A stretch of DNA of 64,000 nucleotides from CAYVTM01 sp964454645 (GCA_964454645.1 CAYVTM010000006.1:123199-187198); one strand, 5' to 3'; positions 1-9,306 are shown, counted from the stretch's first letter. The notes: generated by a model from the sequence alone, not told the origin. Translations and numbers: made by a program.

Positions 1-1353
1 GGAGATGAGCCGAATACGAATATAAGTGTAATCACTTTAGCACATCCCGGGGCTTTACCCAAAGCGAATGAGCGGGTAATTGAATATGCGGTAAAGATGG
101 GTTTAGCATGCAATTGTGTCGTCCGTAAGGAAAATCAGTACGCGCGTAAAAATTATTTCTATGCCGATTTGCCCAAAGGTTATCAGATAACTCAGGATAC
201 CACACCTATCTGTACAGGAGGTTTTCTGGAAGTAAAGCTGAAAGACGCAACAAAAAAGAAGATAGGTATTACCCGGATTCACATGGAAGAAGATGCCGGG
301 AAAAGTATGCATGATCAGGATATGTACGATTCGCTGATCGACCTGAACCGTGCAGGTGTTGCGTTGGTAGAAATTGTTTCCGAGCCTGATATCCGTTCGG
401 CAGAAGAAGCCGGTGCTTATCTTTCAGAAGTCCGTAAATTGGTGCGTTACTTAGATATATGCGATGGAAATATGGAAGAAGGAAGTCTGCGCTGCGATGC
501 AAACATTTCCGTGCGTAAGAAAGGCAGTACCGGCTATGGCAATCGTTGTGAAGTGAAAAACCTGAACTCGATACGAAATGTACAAAGAGCTATAGAGTAT
601 GAAATGAAACGTCAGATCGATGTGATTGAATCGGGGGGGCTTATCGATCAGAATACGTTAAACTTTGATGCGGTTTCGGGAACGACTTCTGTGTTGCGCT
701 CGAAAGAAATGGCAAACGATTATCGCTACTTCCCCGAACCCGATTTGCCTCCGGTAATTTTAACTGACCATTATATTCAGGAAATCCTGATTCAGATGCC
801 TGAACTGCCCGATCAATTGTTCAAAAAATTTACGAATAACTATGCTCTTTCAGAAAGTGATGCATTACTGCTGATCGAAAATAAAGAAATAGCTCTTTAC
901 TATCAATCGCTTTGTAACCATACTCAAAATTATAAGTCGGCAGCGAACTGGATTATGGGTTCCGTAAAATCGTATTTGAACGAGCAGGCAATTGATATTC
1001 AGAAATTTCCTGTAGGGGTTGAGCAATTAGCGGCATTAATTGCATTGATCGATGAGGGTAAAGTGAATAATACCGTTGCTACCCAGCAAATTTTTCCGGA
1101 GCTGATCCGGCATCCTTTGGAAAAGCCTATCGGAATTGCACAAAGACTGAATTTGATCATTTCGACAAACCTTAATGAACTTCAGGGGTTTATTGATGAA
1201 GTGATGGCGAAATATCCCGATAAAGTTGCCGAGTATCAATCGGGAAAGAAGGGATTATTGGGTTTATTTATGGGAGAACTAATGAAACTGGCAAAAGGAA
1301 AATTAGATCCCAAAGAAGCAAACCGTTTATTGATGGAACGTTTAGAAAAATAA
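1..1353 (+). CDS. gatB: Asp-tRNA(Asn)/Glu-tRNA(Gln) amidotransferase subunit B, 5' end cut off
   Basis: GatB is the ATP-dependent kinase/transamidase subunit of the GatCAB complex, which converts Asp-tRNA(Asn) and Glu-tRNA(Gln) to the amidated forms in the cytoplasm. The frame is open from base 1, so about 450 residues are present and only some 30 N-terminal residues should be missing from a family length near 480. Hallmarks visible are PNTNISV at the first codons, the GSLRCDANISV stretch, NLNSIRN, and a helical C-terminal YqeY-like domain ending KANRLLMERLEK-like. The downstream lipoprotein gene begins 5 bases after the stop, suggesting co-transcription. Identification is secure. Confidence 0.96.
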   Translation, partial: GDEPNTNISVITLAHPGALPKANERVIEYAVKMGLACNCVVRKENQYARKNYFYADLPKGYQITQDTTPICTGGFLEVKLKDATKKKIGITRIHMEEDAGKSMHDQDMYDSLIDLNRAGVALVEIVSEPDIRSAEEAGAYLSEVRKLVRYLDICDGNMEEGSLRCDANISVRKKGSTGYGNRCEVKNLNSIRNVQRAIEYEMKRQIDVIESGGLIDQNTLNFDAVSGTTSVLRSKEMANDYRYFPEPDLPPVILTDHYIQEILIQMPELPDQLFKKFTNNYALSESDALLLIENKEIALYYQSLCNHTQNYKSAANWIMGSVKSYLNEQAIDIQKFPVGVEQLAALIALIDEGKVNNTVATQQIFPELIRHPLEKPIGIAQRLNLIISTNLNELQGFIDEVMAKYPDKVAEYQSGKKGLLGLFMGELMKLAKGKLDPKEANRLLMERLEK

Positions 1354-1358
1354 GATAT

Positions 1359-2477
1359 ATGTTGAATAGATTAAACAAGTTAAAAAATCTTTGGGTATTT
1401 CCGCTACTTGCATTGTTTTTAAATGCCTGTGCTCCTAAGAATGGTTATGAGATAAGCGGAACCTATACCGGTGAGGGAATTAAAATGATCTATCTGGAAC
1501 GTATCAGTGGCCAGTCGGTATTACTCGATTCTATGGCGATTGGAACAAATGGTAAATTCCGTTTTATAGGCTCTGCCAACGAAGCGGGTATTTATCGTTT
1601 GAATTTCGGTAATCAACGTGCTATCGATTTGGTATTGGATAATACATCGGATGTGGAATTGAATATTGATGAGTCTAAACCTTTGTTCGATTATGAAGTA
1701 AAAGGTTCGGAAGCATCGGAACAGTTGAAAGCTGTCAATACTATCCTGTATAATACCTACGAAAAAGTAAATGCTTTGCAAGTACAGTTTATTCAAAATC
1801 AAAACTCAAAAGATATCGACTCCATCTCCCGGATGCTGGAGTTTCAATATAAAATAATTATCGATGAACAGATAGCATCCATCAAAGAATTTATCGAAAC
1901 AAGTACAAATCCATTAGTCGATATCTATGCGCTTTCGTATTTGAATATGGATGAAAATATGAGCTATTACGACCAGGTGTTTCAGGAACATGGTGCGAGC
2001 ATTGAGCGCTCTTCTTATATGAAACAGCTGTACGATAAGTATAAATTTATCAAGCGGCTGGCAATTGGTCAGCCTGCTCCCGAAATCAGGCTTCCCGATC
2101 CGAACGGGAATGAAATCGCCTTATCCTCTTTAAAAGGAAAAGTGGTATTGATCGATTTCTGGGCATCCTGGTGTGGTCCTTGCCGGCAGGAAAACCCTAA
2201 GATTGTAAAGGTCTATAACGAATTCAAAAACAAAGGTTTTGAAATATATGCCGTTTCCTTAGACCGTAAAGCGGAGGATTGGAAGCAGGCAATTATGCAG
2301 GATCGCTTGACCTGGTTGCATGTATCCGATTTGAAATTTTGGAACTCGGGGCCGGCAGCAGCTTATAATGTGGAAGCTATACCGGCAACTTTCTTAATTG
2401 ATCAGGATGGAAAGATATTGGCGAAGAATTTAAGAGCCGAAGAGTTACGTATGTTTTTAAAGAATTTGTTTAGTTAA
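1359..2477 (+). CDS. Thioredoxin-like lipoprotein (TlpA/AhpC-TSA family, DUF4369 N-terminal domain)
   Basis: This 372-residue protein has a lipoprotein signal peptide with lipobox LNAC and the lipidated Cys at residue 24, so it should be anchored in an envelope membrane facing the periplasm. Residues about 30-130 look like the DUF4369 beta domain, followed by a helical linker and a thioredoxin fold with the redox motif WCGPC at residues 271-275. This architecture is the usual Bacteroidota TlpA-like thiol:disulfide oxidoreductase. The exact substrate is unknown; cytochrome maturation or general periplasmic disulfide reduction are both possible. It lies 5 bases after gatB, probably by read-through rather than function. 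Confidence 0.9.
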   Translation: MLNRLNKLKNLWVFPLLALFLNACAPKNGYEISGTYTGEGIKMIYLERISGQSVLLDSMAIGTNGKFRFIGSANEAGIYRLNFGNQRAIDLVLDNTSDVELNIDESKPLFDYEVKGSEASEQLKAVNTILYNTYEKVNALQVQFIQNQNSKDIDSISRMLEFQYKIIIDEQIASIKEFIETSTNPLVDIYALSYLNMDENMSYYDQVFQEHGASIERSSYMKQLYDKYKFIKRLAIGQPAPEIRLPDPNGNEIALSSLKGKVVLIDFWASWCGPCRQENPKIVKVYNEFKNKGFEIYAVSLDRKAEDWKQAIMQDRLTWLHVSDLKFWNSGPAAAYNVEAIPATFLIDQDGKILAKNLRAEELRMFLKNLFS

Positions 2478-2501
2478 TGATAGCACAGGTTTAAAAAATC
2501 T

Positions 2502-2536
2502 TTAACTAATTAACTATAAATTAACATATATTTAAC
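2502..2536 (+). promoter_or_regulatory. Four TTAAC direct repeats, candidate PhoB-type operator
   Basis: TTAAC occurs at 2502, 2510, 2521 and 2532. The last three are spaced exactly 11 bp, one helical turn, as expected for tandem binding of an OmpR/PhoB-family regulator and resembling the TTAACA repeats of Bacillus PhoP boxes. The block lies 46-80 bp before the response-regulator start. Autoregulation is inference. Confidence 0.5.
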
Positions 2537-2581
2537 CAATAGGTCTTATGATCAAGCTATTTTCGTTGCAAAATAATTCGT

Positions 2582-3268
2582 ATGAACAATACTAAGCAAA
2601 AGGTTTTAATTGTAGACGATGAACCGGATATTCTGGAATTAATCGAATACAATTTAAAGAAAGAGGGATATGCTGTTATTACTGCAAGTAATGGATTGGA
2701 AGGTATTCAACAGGCGAAAAGACATTTGCCCGATTTGATTATATTGGATATCATGATGCCTAAACTCGATGGGATAGAAACCTGCAGGCAATTACGCGCG
2801 ATGCCTGAATTTAAAAGTACTTTCATGGTATTTTTAACAGCGCGCAGTGAGGAGTATTCTGAAATATCAGGCTTTAATGTGGGTGCCGACGATTATATTG
2901 CAAAACCTATAAAGCCGCGAGCTTTGGTAAGCCGTATCAACGCTATCCTCCGACGCAATACCATGGCAGAAACTAATATTACGAACAAGTTGGAAATCGG
3001 CGATTTGGTTATAGACAGAGACGCTTATTTAGTGTTTCAGGCAGGAAAGAAAGTGGTACTGGCCAAGAAAGAGTTTGAATTGTTATATTTGCTTGCATCT
3101 AAACCCGGTAAAGTGTTTACACGCGAAGTAATCCTGAATAATATTTGGGAAGATTCGGTAATCGTAACCAACCGTACCATCGATGTGCATATTCGTAAAT
3201 TACGTGAAAAATTAGGCGATCATTATGTAACTACGGTAAAGGGGGTAGGGTATAAATTTGAAATATGA
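2582..3268 (+). CDS. OmpR/PhoB-family response regulator
   Basis: This 228-residue protein has a receiver domain (residues about 6-122) with the acidic pair D12-D13, phosphoacceptor D56 in LILD-like context followed by the MMPKLDG loop, and a Lys in the AKPIKP loop. Residues about 132-226 form a winged-helix Trans_reg_C DNA-binding domain (EFELLYLLA, TIDVHIRKLREKLG, VKGVGYKFE). It overlaps the histidine-kinase gene by 4 bases (ATGA), so the two are translationally coupled. The layout and homology class match PhoB-PhoR phosphate control, and the upstream 11-bp TTAAC repeats agree, but the signal itself cannot be read from the sequence. Confidence 0.95.
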   Translation: MNNTKQKVLIVDDEPDILELIEYNLKKEGYAVITASNGLEGIQQAKRHLPDLIILDIMMPKLDGIETCRQLRAMPEFKSTFMVFLTARSEEYSEISGFNVGADDYIAKPIKPRALVSRINAILRRNTMAETNITNKLEIGDLVIDRDAYLVFQAGKKVVLAKKEFELLYLLASKPGKVFTREVILNNIWEDSVIVTNRTIDVHIRKLREKLGDHYVTTVKGVGYKFEI

Positions 3269-4299
3269 CCAAAAATCCAACACCAAGAAGTATAGCATTC
3301 TATACCTCGCTCATGGTGTCTATAGTAGTAGTTCTGTTTAGTTACTTTTTTGAAAAGAATCCGGTGGTTCTTTTCTCGCTTTTCGTGCTTTGCTTTTTCG
3401 TTTCTTATTTCCTGTTTTTATATTCGATTGAAATTTTTATTTACCGTAAGATAAAATTGGTTTATAAAAACATTCATAACCTGAAGGTAAAACGTACCGA
3501 GCCGATTAAATCTCCCGACCTGAGTACCCGCGATCCCATTACCGATGTGGAAAAAGAGGTACGCGATTGGGCGGAAGATAAAACCATAGAGATCAATCAG
3601 CTTCGTATGGTTGAGAACTATCGGAAAGAGTTTTTGGGAAATGTTTCGCATGAACTGAAAACTCCGATCTTTAACATACAGGGGTACATCAATACCTTGT
3701 TGGATGGAGCCATGGAAGACCCCGAAATATTAGCACATTTTTTAAAAAAAGCTGCGAAGAGCACCGATCGTATTGCCCGTTTGGTGGAAGACCTGGAAGC
3801 CATCTCTCAGCTCGAGTCGGGTTTTATGACTATGGAGATAGAGACCTTCGATATTCACGATTTAGCCTCCGATATTCTCGATTCTTTAGAGTTCAGGGCG
3901 AATGAAAAAAATATTAAGCTTGACTTTAAAGAAGGATGCGATCGCCCTTTTATTGTCGAGGCAGATAAGGAACGTATAAGCCAGGTGCTGGTAAATCTGG
4001 TAGTGAACTCAATAAAATATGGAAAAGAGGAAGGGCATACACTCATTGGTCTGTACGATATGGACGAAAATATATTGGTGGAAGTGACCGATAACGGAAT
4101 AGGGGTTGCCGAAGAACATTTATCACGCTTGTTCGAACGTTTTTACCGTGTTGATAAAAGCCGCTCCCGCGAAGAAGGGGGAACCGGATTGGGCTTATCC
4201 ATCGTAAAACATATTATCGAAGCACATAATCAAACCATCAATGTGCGCAGCACTCCGGGTATAGGGACTACCTTCGGTTTTACCCTGAAGAAATCCTGA
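3265..4299 (+). CDS. Membrane sensor histidine kinase (PhoR-like)
   Basis: This 344-residue protein has two N-terminal membrane helices (about residues 9-28 and 31-52) with almost no periplasmic loop, then a short linker and HisKA domain with phosphoacceptor H129 in the NVSHELKTP motif. A HATPase_c domain follows with N-box NLVVNSIKYG, G1 box DNGIG and G2 box GGTGLGLSI. The minimal sensor region suggests that it reads a membrane partner or an intramembrane cue, as PhoR does with the Pst transporter. It is the cognate kinase of the overlapping upstream regulator. No pst or phoU genes are in the window. Confidence 0.94.
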   Translation: MTKNPTPRSIAFYTSLMVSIVVVLFSYFFEKNPVVLFSLFVLCFFVSYFLFLYSIEIFIYRKIKLVYKNIHNLKVKRTEPIKSPDLSTRDPITDVEKEVRDWAEDKTIEINQLRMVENYRKEFLGNVSHELKTPIFNIQGYINTLLDGAMEDPEILAHFLKKAAKSTDRIARLVEDLEAISQLESGFMTMEIETFDIHDLASDILDSLEFRANEKNIKLDFKEGCDRPFIVEADKERISQVLVNLVVNSIKYGKEEGHTLIGLYDMDENILVEVTDNGIGVAEEHLSRLFERFYRVDKSRSREEGGTGLGLSIVKHIIEAHNQTINVRSTPGIGTTFGFTLKKS

Positions 4300-4373
4300 T
4301 CGGCTCTCTTGCTACATCGGAAATCTTCAAAAAATCCTGAAAAATTCTGCATCTTTGCCCTTTAGCATTGCAT

Positions 4374-5099
4374 ATGAAGTTTCCCGATTTAAAATCATTA
4401 ATCATTTTTGAAAATGAGGATATACTTGTATTGAACAAGCCTCCTTTTATCAGTACCCTGGATGACAGGAGCGGAGATACGGTTACTGTTATTAAGCTAT
4501 TGAAGGATGTTTTTCCGGATGCGCAAATCTGTCATCGTTTGGACAAAGAAACTTCGGGTGCCTTAATCGTAGCGAAAACCCCGGAGACTTACCGGTTCAT
4601 ATCCATGCAATTTGAACACCGGCAAGTGAACAAGGTTTATCATGCCTTAATTGACGGGCATCATCGTTTTGAAAACCTGAGTGTTAACCTGCCGATCCTG
4701 AACTTAGGAAAGAGTAATGTAAAGATCGATCGTAAAGAAGGGAAGAATGCATTGACCCTTTTCAATTCCATACGTTATTATAAACACTATACACTCGTAG
4801 AGTGCCGGCCGATAACAGGCCGTATGCACCAGATACGTATTCACCTGGCTTCCCAGCGTGCTTCCATAGCAGGTGATGAAATGTATGGTGGTAAGCCTGT
4901 CTTCCTTTCTAAAATCAAGCGTGGGTATAAATTATCCAAAAACGAAGAAGAACAACCTATGATGAAACGCTTTGCGCTTCATGCCAAAGAGCTTAGCTTT
5001 CAATTGCCCGACAACACCGGAATTACTGTTGAAGCCGCTTATTCCAAAGATTATGAAACGCTTTTGAAGATGCTGGATAAGTTTGATACCTTAAATTAA
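4374..5099 (+). CDS. RluA-family RNA pseudouridine synthase
   Basis: This 241-residue enzyme isomerises a uridine in rRNA or tRNA to pseudouridine. It carries the RluA signature HRLDKETSG with catalytic Asp at residue 57, the downstream GRMHQIRIHLA motif and a C-terminal YGG/FALHA segment. There is no S4 domain, so it resembles RluC/RluD-like short forms of Bacteroidota. An in-frame TTG lies 6 bases upstream, but ATG at 4374 is preferred because a promoter-like GCATCTTTGC lies at about 4349-4358, close upstream. Which RNA position is modified cannot be told. Confidence 0.92.
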   Translation: MKFPDLKSLIIFENEDILVLNKPPFISTLDDRSGDTVTVIKLLKDVFPDAQICHRLDKETSGALIVAKTPETYRFISMQFEHRQVNKVYHALIDGHHRFENLSVNLPILNLGKSNVKIDRKEGKNALTLFNSIRYYKHYTLVECRPITGRMHQIRIHLASQRASIAGDEMYGGKPVFLSKIKRGYKLSKNEEEQPMMKRFALHAKELSFQLPDNTGITVEAAYSKDYETLLKMLDKFDTLN

Positions 5100-5183
5100 T
5101 GGTATTCGAAAAAGAATATCCGATTTCCTCCCATCAGATAAAAGATAGATCCTATTAATTTGGGTTAACTTCTTATCTATTAG

Positions 5184-5447
5184 TCAAATAATTTTAATGA
5201 TTACACGGTTACGAATATTGTGAAAGACCGTAAATCTCAAATACAGGTATATCCGAATCCTACATCCGATTGGATTACAATCGAGGGACTCGAAGATATA
5301 CAAACCATAAGAATTTATACGATGCAAGGTAAGCTGATGAAAAAGATAAGTATGCCGAAAAATAAAAACATTGATGTTTCGGAACTACCCAAAGGGCAGT
5401 ATATACTTCAAGCAAACCAATACTCGACGCGGTTTTTGAAACGTTAA
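5184..5447 (+). pseudogene. Orphan T9SS type A C-terminal sorting domain
   Basis: From the in-frame TAG at 5181 the frame reads as a complete Por secretion tail: VYPNPTSDWITIEGL is the PNP strand motif, then MQGKLMKK, DVSELPKGQYIL and a terminal basic FLKR. This normally sits at the end of a large exported protein, yet no cargo domain or signal peptide precedes it. The only start codon available is GTG at 5220, giving 75 residues. The reading frame already looks coding between 5184 and 5220 without a start, which favours a remnant of a decayed secreted protein over a real small protein. An unusual stand-alone tail is the alternative. Confidence 0.65.
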
Positions 5448-5595
5448 TTTAAAGATTAATAAAACGCAATATTTATTTTACATGAGCTTATTAAACCCGA
5501 ATCGTTAAGGTAACGTTCAGGTTTAAAGAAAAATAGGTAATTGGCTTAATTGTATGTAAAATAAGGGTTGATAATATTAGTTAGTATATGTGTGT

Positions 5596-6621
5596 TTATC
5601 TTTTTCTTTTCTCCGAAACAAATTCAAAACGATAATCTTTCATTACTTTATATCCCAGAAGTCCGTCGGAAAGAGTATATTCAATTTGATTGTTTCCATA
5701 TATTTTTTGATAATCGATAAAGATGCGAATCCCCGGATAGGCTTGGTAAGCATTGTGGGATAAGCGAATATAGGTGCTTCTGTTTCCATTTTTATCTTCA
5801 TTTGTAAAGCGGTAGGTTTCGGTATAGCTTCCGCTGCTGAAAATATAATTCAGCAATAAGAACAGGCTTATCAATAACACTCCGTAAGTTGTTATCAATA
5901 AACGGATCTTTACTCCTTTTTTTAAATATTTTCCTGAAAAATATAAGAGTAAAGGATAACACATGTATAGAAACAGGAAAGTTCCGGGTGTAATCAGCGT
6001 TTGTAAGGCAATACGCATAAATACATAGATGTTCACAAGGCTGATTATAAGTACCCAAAAACCGGGTCGTGTGGATAGATGATAGAATGATTGCTTTAAG
6101 TCGTGTATATGTATTTCCTTTGCACGCGTTATCATGCGTTTGATGAGAGGGGATACACTTAAAAAAATAAGTAATGCTATCCAGAATCCACTTATACCAA
6201 AATAGATCGGGGCGAATATTAATAATGCAATTAAAAATGAAAGGCTTATTATTAATATGAAAAAGTCAAATACAACAACTGCTGCCTGAGAGGATTTGTA
6301 ATGATCGGAGCGAAGGTATTCTTCGTAACGCATGCGTGCATAGGCTTTGGCACGTTCACGGACTTGTTCTTGTTGTGTTTGATGAGTGTTTTTGGCAGGG
6401 GATGGTATTTTCCTTGTTTTAGAAATTCGCCCATATTTTAAGTCCAGTAAATACTCGTAGGCTTCATTCAATTCTATGAAACGTTCTTGTGCATCAGATG
6501 CTTTATTCCTGTCGGGGTGTAATTCCTTTGCTTTTCTTCGGTAGGCTTTCTTGATACTTTCGATACCCGATCCTTCAGGAATACCCAAAATTGTATAAGA
6601 GGCTTTTCCGGTATTCAGCAT
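5596..6621 (-). CDS. J-domain (DnaJ-like) membrane protein
   Basis: The 341-residue product starts with a J-domain (about residues 8-65) containing the HPDR tetrad that stimulates the ATPase of DnaK, preceded by the helix-II KAYRRKAKEL. No Gly/Phe-rich or zinc-finger region follows, so this is not DnaJ itself but a type III J-protein. The rest has five or six hydrophobic helices between about residues 110 and 265 and ends in a soluble beta-rich tail. It probably recruits DnaK to the inner membrane for an unknown client. It starts 3 bases after the end of the Smr gene, suggesting an operon. Confidence 0.88.
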   Translation of the reverse strand: MLNTGKASYTILGIPEGSGIESIKKAYRRKAKELHPDRNKASDAQERFIELNEAYEYLLDLKYGRISKTRKIPSPAKNTHQTQQEQVRERAKAYARMRYEEYLRSDHYKSSQAAVVVFDFFILIISLSFLIALLIFAPIYFGISGFWIALLIFLSVSPLIKRMITRAKEIHIHDLKQSFYHLSTRPGFWVLIISLVNIYVFMRIALQTLITPGTFLFLYMCYPLLLYFSGKYLKKGVKIRLLITTYGVLLISLFLLLNYIFSSGSYTETYRFTNEDKNGNRSTYIRLSHNAYQAYPGIRIFIDYQKIYGNNQIEYTLSDGLLGYKVMKDYRFEFVSEKRKR

Positions 6622-6624
6622 GCT

Positions 6625-7575
6625 TTATTTTAAGATAACTTCCGTGGCACCGTATCCGAACTTTTCTTTACGGGCATCTTTAAAGGTACGTACCTGTGGA
6701 TGTTTTCCCAGTTGCTTATGGATTTCATTACGCAAGGTTCCGTTTCCTACACCATGAATAAAGATAATGCTTTGGTAATTGTGTGCGATAGCTGCTTCCA
6801 AATTTTTTCGAAATACTTCACGTTGTATGTTCAGTATTTCCTGTGAAGATAAATTCTGAGAATCTTCCCGGATGGCTTCGATATGTAAATCGATTTCGTG
6901 TTCCGGTTTGCTCAGGCTTTCTTGTAATTGGGTATTGGTATAGAATTTATCTTTCAGGCGTTCGGGGTCAATATCTACACGGCTTTCATCAAGTTGTTGC
7001 AGAAACCCGGAAATAGCTAAACCGGGAATATTTTTTTGAGAAGTGATGAGTTGCTTAGCTTTCAATTCCTTTTGTATCACTAAGGGTTGTCGTACAGAAA
7101 ATTCACCATCCTGATAAAACAAAAATTGAAAATGATAAATACGTTTGGTATCGAGCTCATCCAAACCTAAAGAGAACAGAGTGGTGTGATTATGAGCTTT
7201 TAATTCTCCATAGCCCAATCCTTTAATCGTATGATCGCTTTCAATGGCGCAAATATAGAGTAACTCATAATCGGTTTGGTTAATCAAATGGAAACGATAC
7301 AGAGAAGAGGCACGTTCATCGGGATGTGCCGCCCAATAAATTCCCTGATGAATGGTAACTCCTTTAACCTTGGGACTTTCGGGGATAGATGATGAAAAAT
7401 CATCACGTAAGGAAGATTCCATCGAATGAATAGGAACCAATTCGTTCGCCAAGATCAAAATTTCAAAATCCCCCTCAATGCTTACTCCAACCAGTTGATG
7501 ATCCACAATACGTGTGATAATGCCTTCCTGCTTCTCATTTAAAAAACGTACCGGGTCACCCAATTTGAAATTCAT
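6625..7575 (-). CDS. DUF2027 and Smr domain protein
   Basis: This 316-residue protein opens with a small beta domain (GDPVRFLNEKQEGIITRI) like the KOW/DUF2027 fold and ends in an Smr domain with EIDLHIE and the nuclease-type motif HGVGNGTLRNEI, the same module found at the end of MutS2. Known Smr domains nick or bind branched DNA or act on collided ribosomes and mRNA. The family is characteristic of Bacteroidota and its biological target is not established. It sits between the phosphohexomutase upstream and the J-protein downstream on the same strand. Confidence 0.88.
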   Translation of the reverse strand: MNFKLGDPVRFLNEKQEGIITRIVDHQLVGVSIEGDFEILILANELVPIHSMESSLRDDFSSSIPESPKVKGVTIHQGIYWAAHPDERASSLYRFHLINQTDYELLYICAIESDHTIKGLGYGELKAHNHTTLFSLGLDELDTKRIYHFQFLFYQDGEFSVRQPLVIQKELKAKQLITSQKNIPGLAISGFLQQLDESRVDIDPERLKDKFYTNTQLQESLSKPEHEIDLHIEAIREDSQNLSSQEILNIQREVFRKNLEAAIAHNYQSIIFIHGVGNGTLRNEIHKQLGKHPQVRTFKDARKEKFGYGATEVILK

Positions 7576-7604
7576 GATTCTAACTATTAATCAGCAAACC
7601 GGGA

Positions 7605-9014
7605 TTATCCCAGCAGGACTTTTTTTGTTGCTTCTAAAATCGCAAAGGAGGCTTCGCTATTGCCCGCTTCTGCATAGGTACGTAATACCGGTTCTGTTCC
7701 CGAAGGGCGAATCATCACCCAGGTGTCGTTTCCTAAATGAAATTTATATCCGTCCATATCTTCTACACGCTCAACTTTATACTTGCCGAATTGTGTGTAT
7801 TTGCCGGCTTTACAGTTTGCAATAATTTCCTGTTTGAGCGACTCATCTAAATGTAAATCGTAACGTTCTACTGCGAATGCCCCTACTTCAGCATACACTT
7901 CATCAATCAGTTCGCGTAATGATTTACCGGTTTTTGCCATAAACTCCCAGATCGTTAGTCCAATCCATATTCCGTCACGTTCGGGTATATGCCCGGTAAT
8001 AGCTATACCGCCTGACTCTTCACCTCCGGCTAAGAAAGGATGCTTGTTTTCTACGAGCAATTCACAGATGTATTTGAAGCCTATTTTTGTAATGGTATGC
8101 GGTAATTCATACTTCTTACACAAGCTCTCTATTTTTTGTGTACATGAGAAAGTAGTGATTACGTGTCCTTTTTGTTTCTTATATTTTACTAAATAGTGAA
8201 TCAATAATAAGATGATATGATGCGAATCCACAAAATTCCCTTCATCATCATACAATCCAATACGGTCGGCATCCCCATCGGTTGCCAAGGCTGAATCCAT
8301 ATCTCCCGATATTTTGATCATTTCCGACAATTCCTGTAAATTTTTATGAATGGGTTCGGGAGCTTGTGCGTCGAATCCCGGATTGTGTTCGCAATGCAGG
8401 AAGGTGGCTTCCGGAACAATTCTACGCATCACATCTTGCCCTGCACCATACATCGCGTCGTATGCAAAGTTTAATCCGGAATTACGAATAGCATCCAAAT
8501 CAAAATTTGCTTCTACGTGCTCTATATACATTTGTTCCATATCCACTTCTGCTATCATACCTTTTTTAAGATAGCTTTCGTACGATTCGCTTTTTATTTC
8601 TATGCTTGCGGGGATAGTGTTTTCGATTTCGGTAATTACTTGCGGGGTTGCCGGGCCGCCATAATCAGCTTTTATTTTAAAGCCGTTGTACTCGGGCGGA
8701 TTATGACTAGCAGTAATGATAATCCCGGCACTGGCTTTTAGTTTTACCGTAGCTAAGGATATCATCGGTGTTGAAACAAAGTTGTTGGAGCAGATATGAA
8801 CTTTAATCCCTTCTGAAGCCATCACTCTAGCAACAGCATGTATAAATAATTTACCTGCAAAGCGACAATCGTTTCCTAAGGTTATACTCGCTGAGGGGTA
8901 ATTTGCTTTTATCCATTTAGCAGTAGCATAAGCTACCCGTTCTACATTATGCTCCGTAAAATCTTTCGCTATGATAGCTCTCCAGCCATCCGTCCCAAAT
9001 TTGATCTGTGTCAT
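7605..9014 (-). CDS. Phosphoglucomutase/phosphomannomutase-family phosphohexomutase
   Basis: This 469-residue alpha-D-phosphohexomutase interconverts 1- and 6-phosphosugars. The catalytic phosphoserine is S103 in TASHNPPEYNG. The metal loop is DGDADRIG, the sugar-specificity loop GGEESGGI, and the C-terminal phosphate-binding loop RPSGTEPVLRTY. All four family domains are present at normal length. Substrate preference (glucose, mannose or glucosamine phosphate) cannot be fixed from sequence; the GEESGG loop favours glucose/mannose-type enzymes. The gene is transcribed away from lysC across a 292-bp divergent gap. Confidence 0.92.
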   Translation of the reverse strand: MTQIKFGTDGWRAIIAKDFTEHNVERVAYATAKWIKANYPSASITLGNDCRFAGKLFIHAVARVMASEGIKVHICSNNFVSTPMISLATVKLKASAGIIITASHNPPEYNGFKIKADYGGPATPQVITEIENTIPASIEIKSESYESYLKKGMIAEVDMEQMYIEHVEANFDLDAIRNSGLNFAYDAMYGAGQDVMRRIVPEATFLHCEHNPGFDAQAPEPIHKNLQELSEMIKISGDMDSALATDGDADRIGLYDDEGNFVDSHHIILLLIHYLVKYKKQKGHVITTFSCTQKIESLCKKYELPHTITKIGFKYICELLVENKHPFLAGGEESGGIAITGHIPERDGIWIGLTIWEFMAKTGKSLRELIDEVYAEVGAFAVERYDLHLDESLKQEIIANCKAGKYTQFGKYKVERVEDMDGYKFHLGNDTWVMIRPSGTEPVLRTYAEAGNSEASFAILEATKKVLLG

Positions 9015-9187
9015 TCTTTCGTTTTCTTTATTGAATGCTTCAAAAATATCAAAATCTTTTAATTCCCGTTTATTTCCCGGCTTATATTTAGATGATCCGA
9101 ATGTGTTTCGAGATAATTTTAGGAATACATGCTCTTGGGTAACAAATGAAAATGCTTGGAGAAGGATGTTGAACTATATATATTTAG

Positions 9188-9211
9188 TGTCAATATCTTC
9201 GTTAATTGACA
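9188..9211. repeat. Inverted repeat in the divergent phosphohexomutase-lysC gap
   Basis: TGTCAAT (9188-9194) and ATTGACA (9205-9211) form a perfect 7-bp dyad with a 10-base spacer in the otherwise featureless 9015-9306 gap. It could be an operator or a weak hairpin. No lysine riboswitch features were recognised. Confidence 0.3.
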
Positions 9212-9280
9212 TGTATGGGCAATAATTCTATAATATTTAAAAATCTAGGATTCTTTTTCCAAGAATTTCAGGTAAAAAAT

Positions 9281-9288
9281 TACCTTTG
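9281..9288 (+). promoter_or_regulatory. Promoter -7 element TACCTTTG of lysC
   Basis: TACCTTTG matches the Bacteroidota -7 consensus TAnnTTTG and is followed by CG, as in many promoters of the phylum. Transcription would start near 9294-9296, about 12 bases before ATG 9307. This rules against the TTG at 9286, which lies inside the element. Confidence 0.6.
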
Positions 9289-9306
9289 CGCAAAATATTT
9301 GGGGGA

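Noticed and set aside
9015..9306. Possible lysine riboswitch ahead of lysC
   Set aside because: The -7 element lies about 20 bp from the start codon, leaving no room for an aptamer, and no lysine-aptamer motifs were found.
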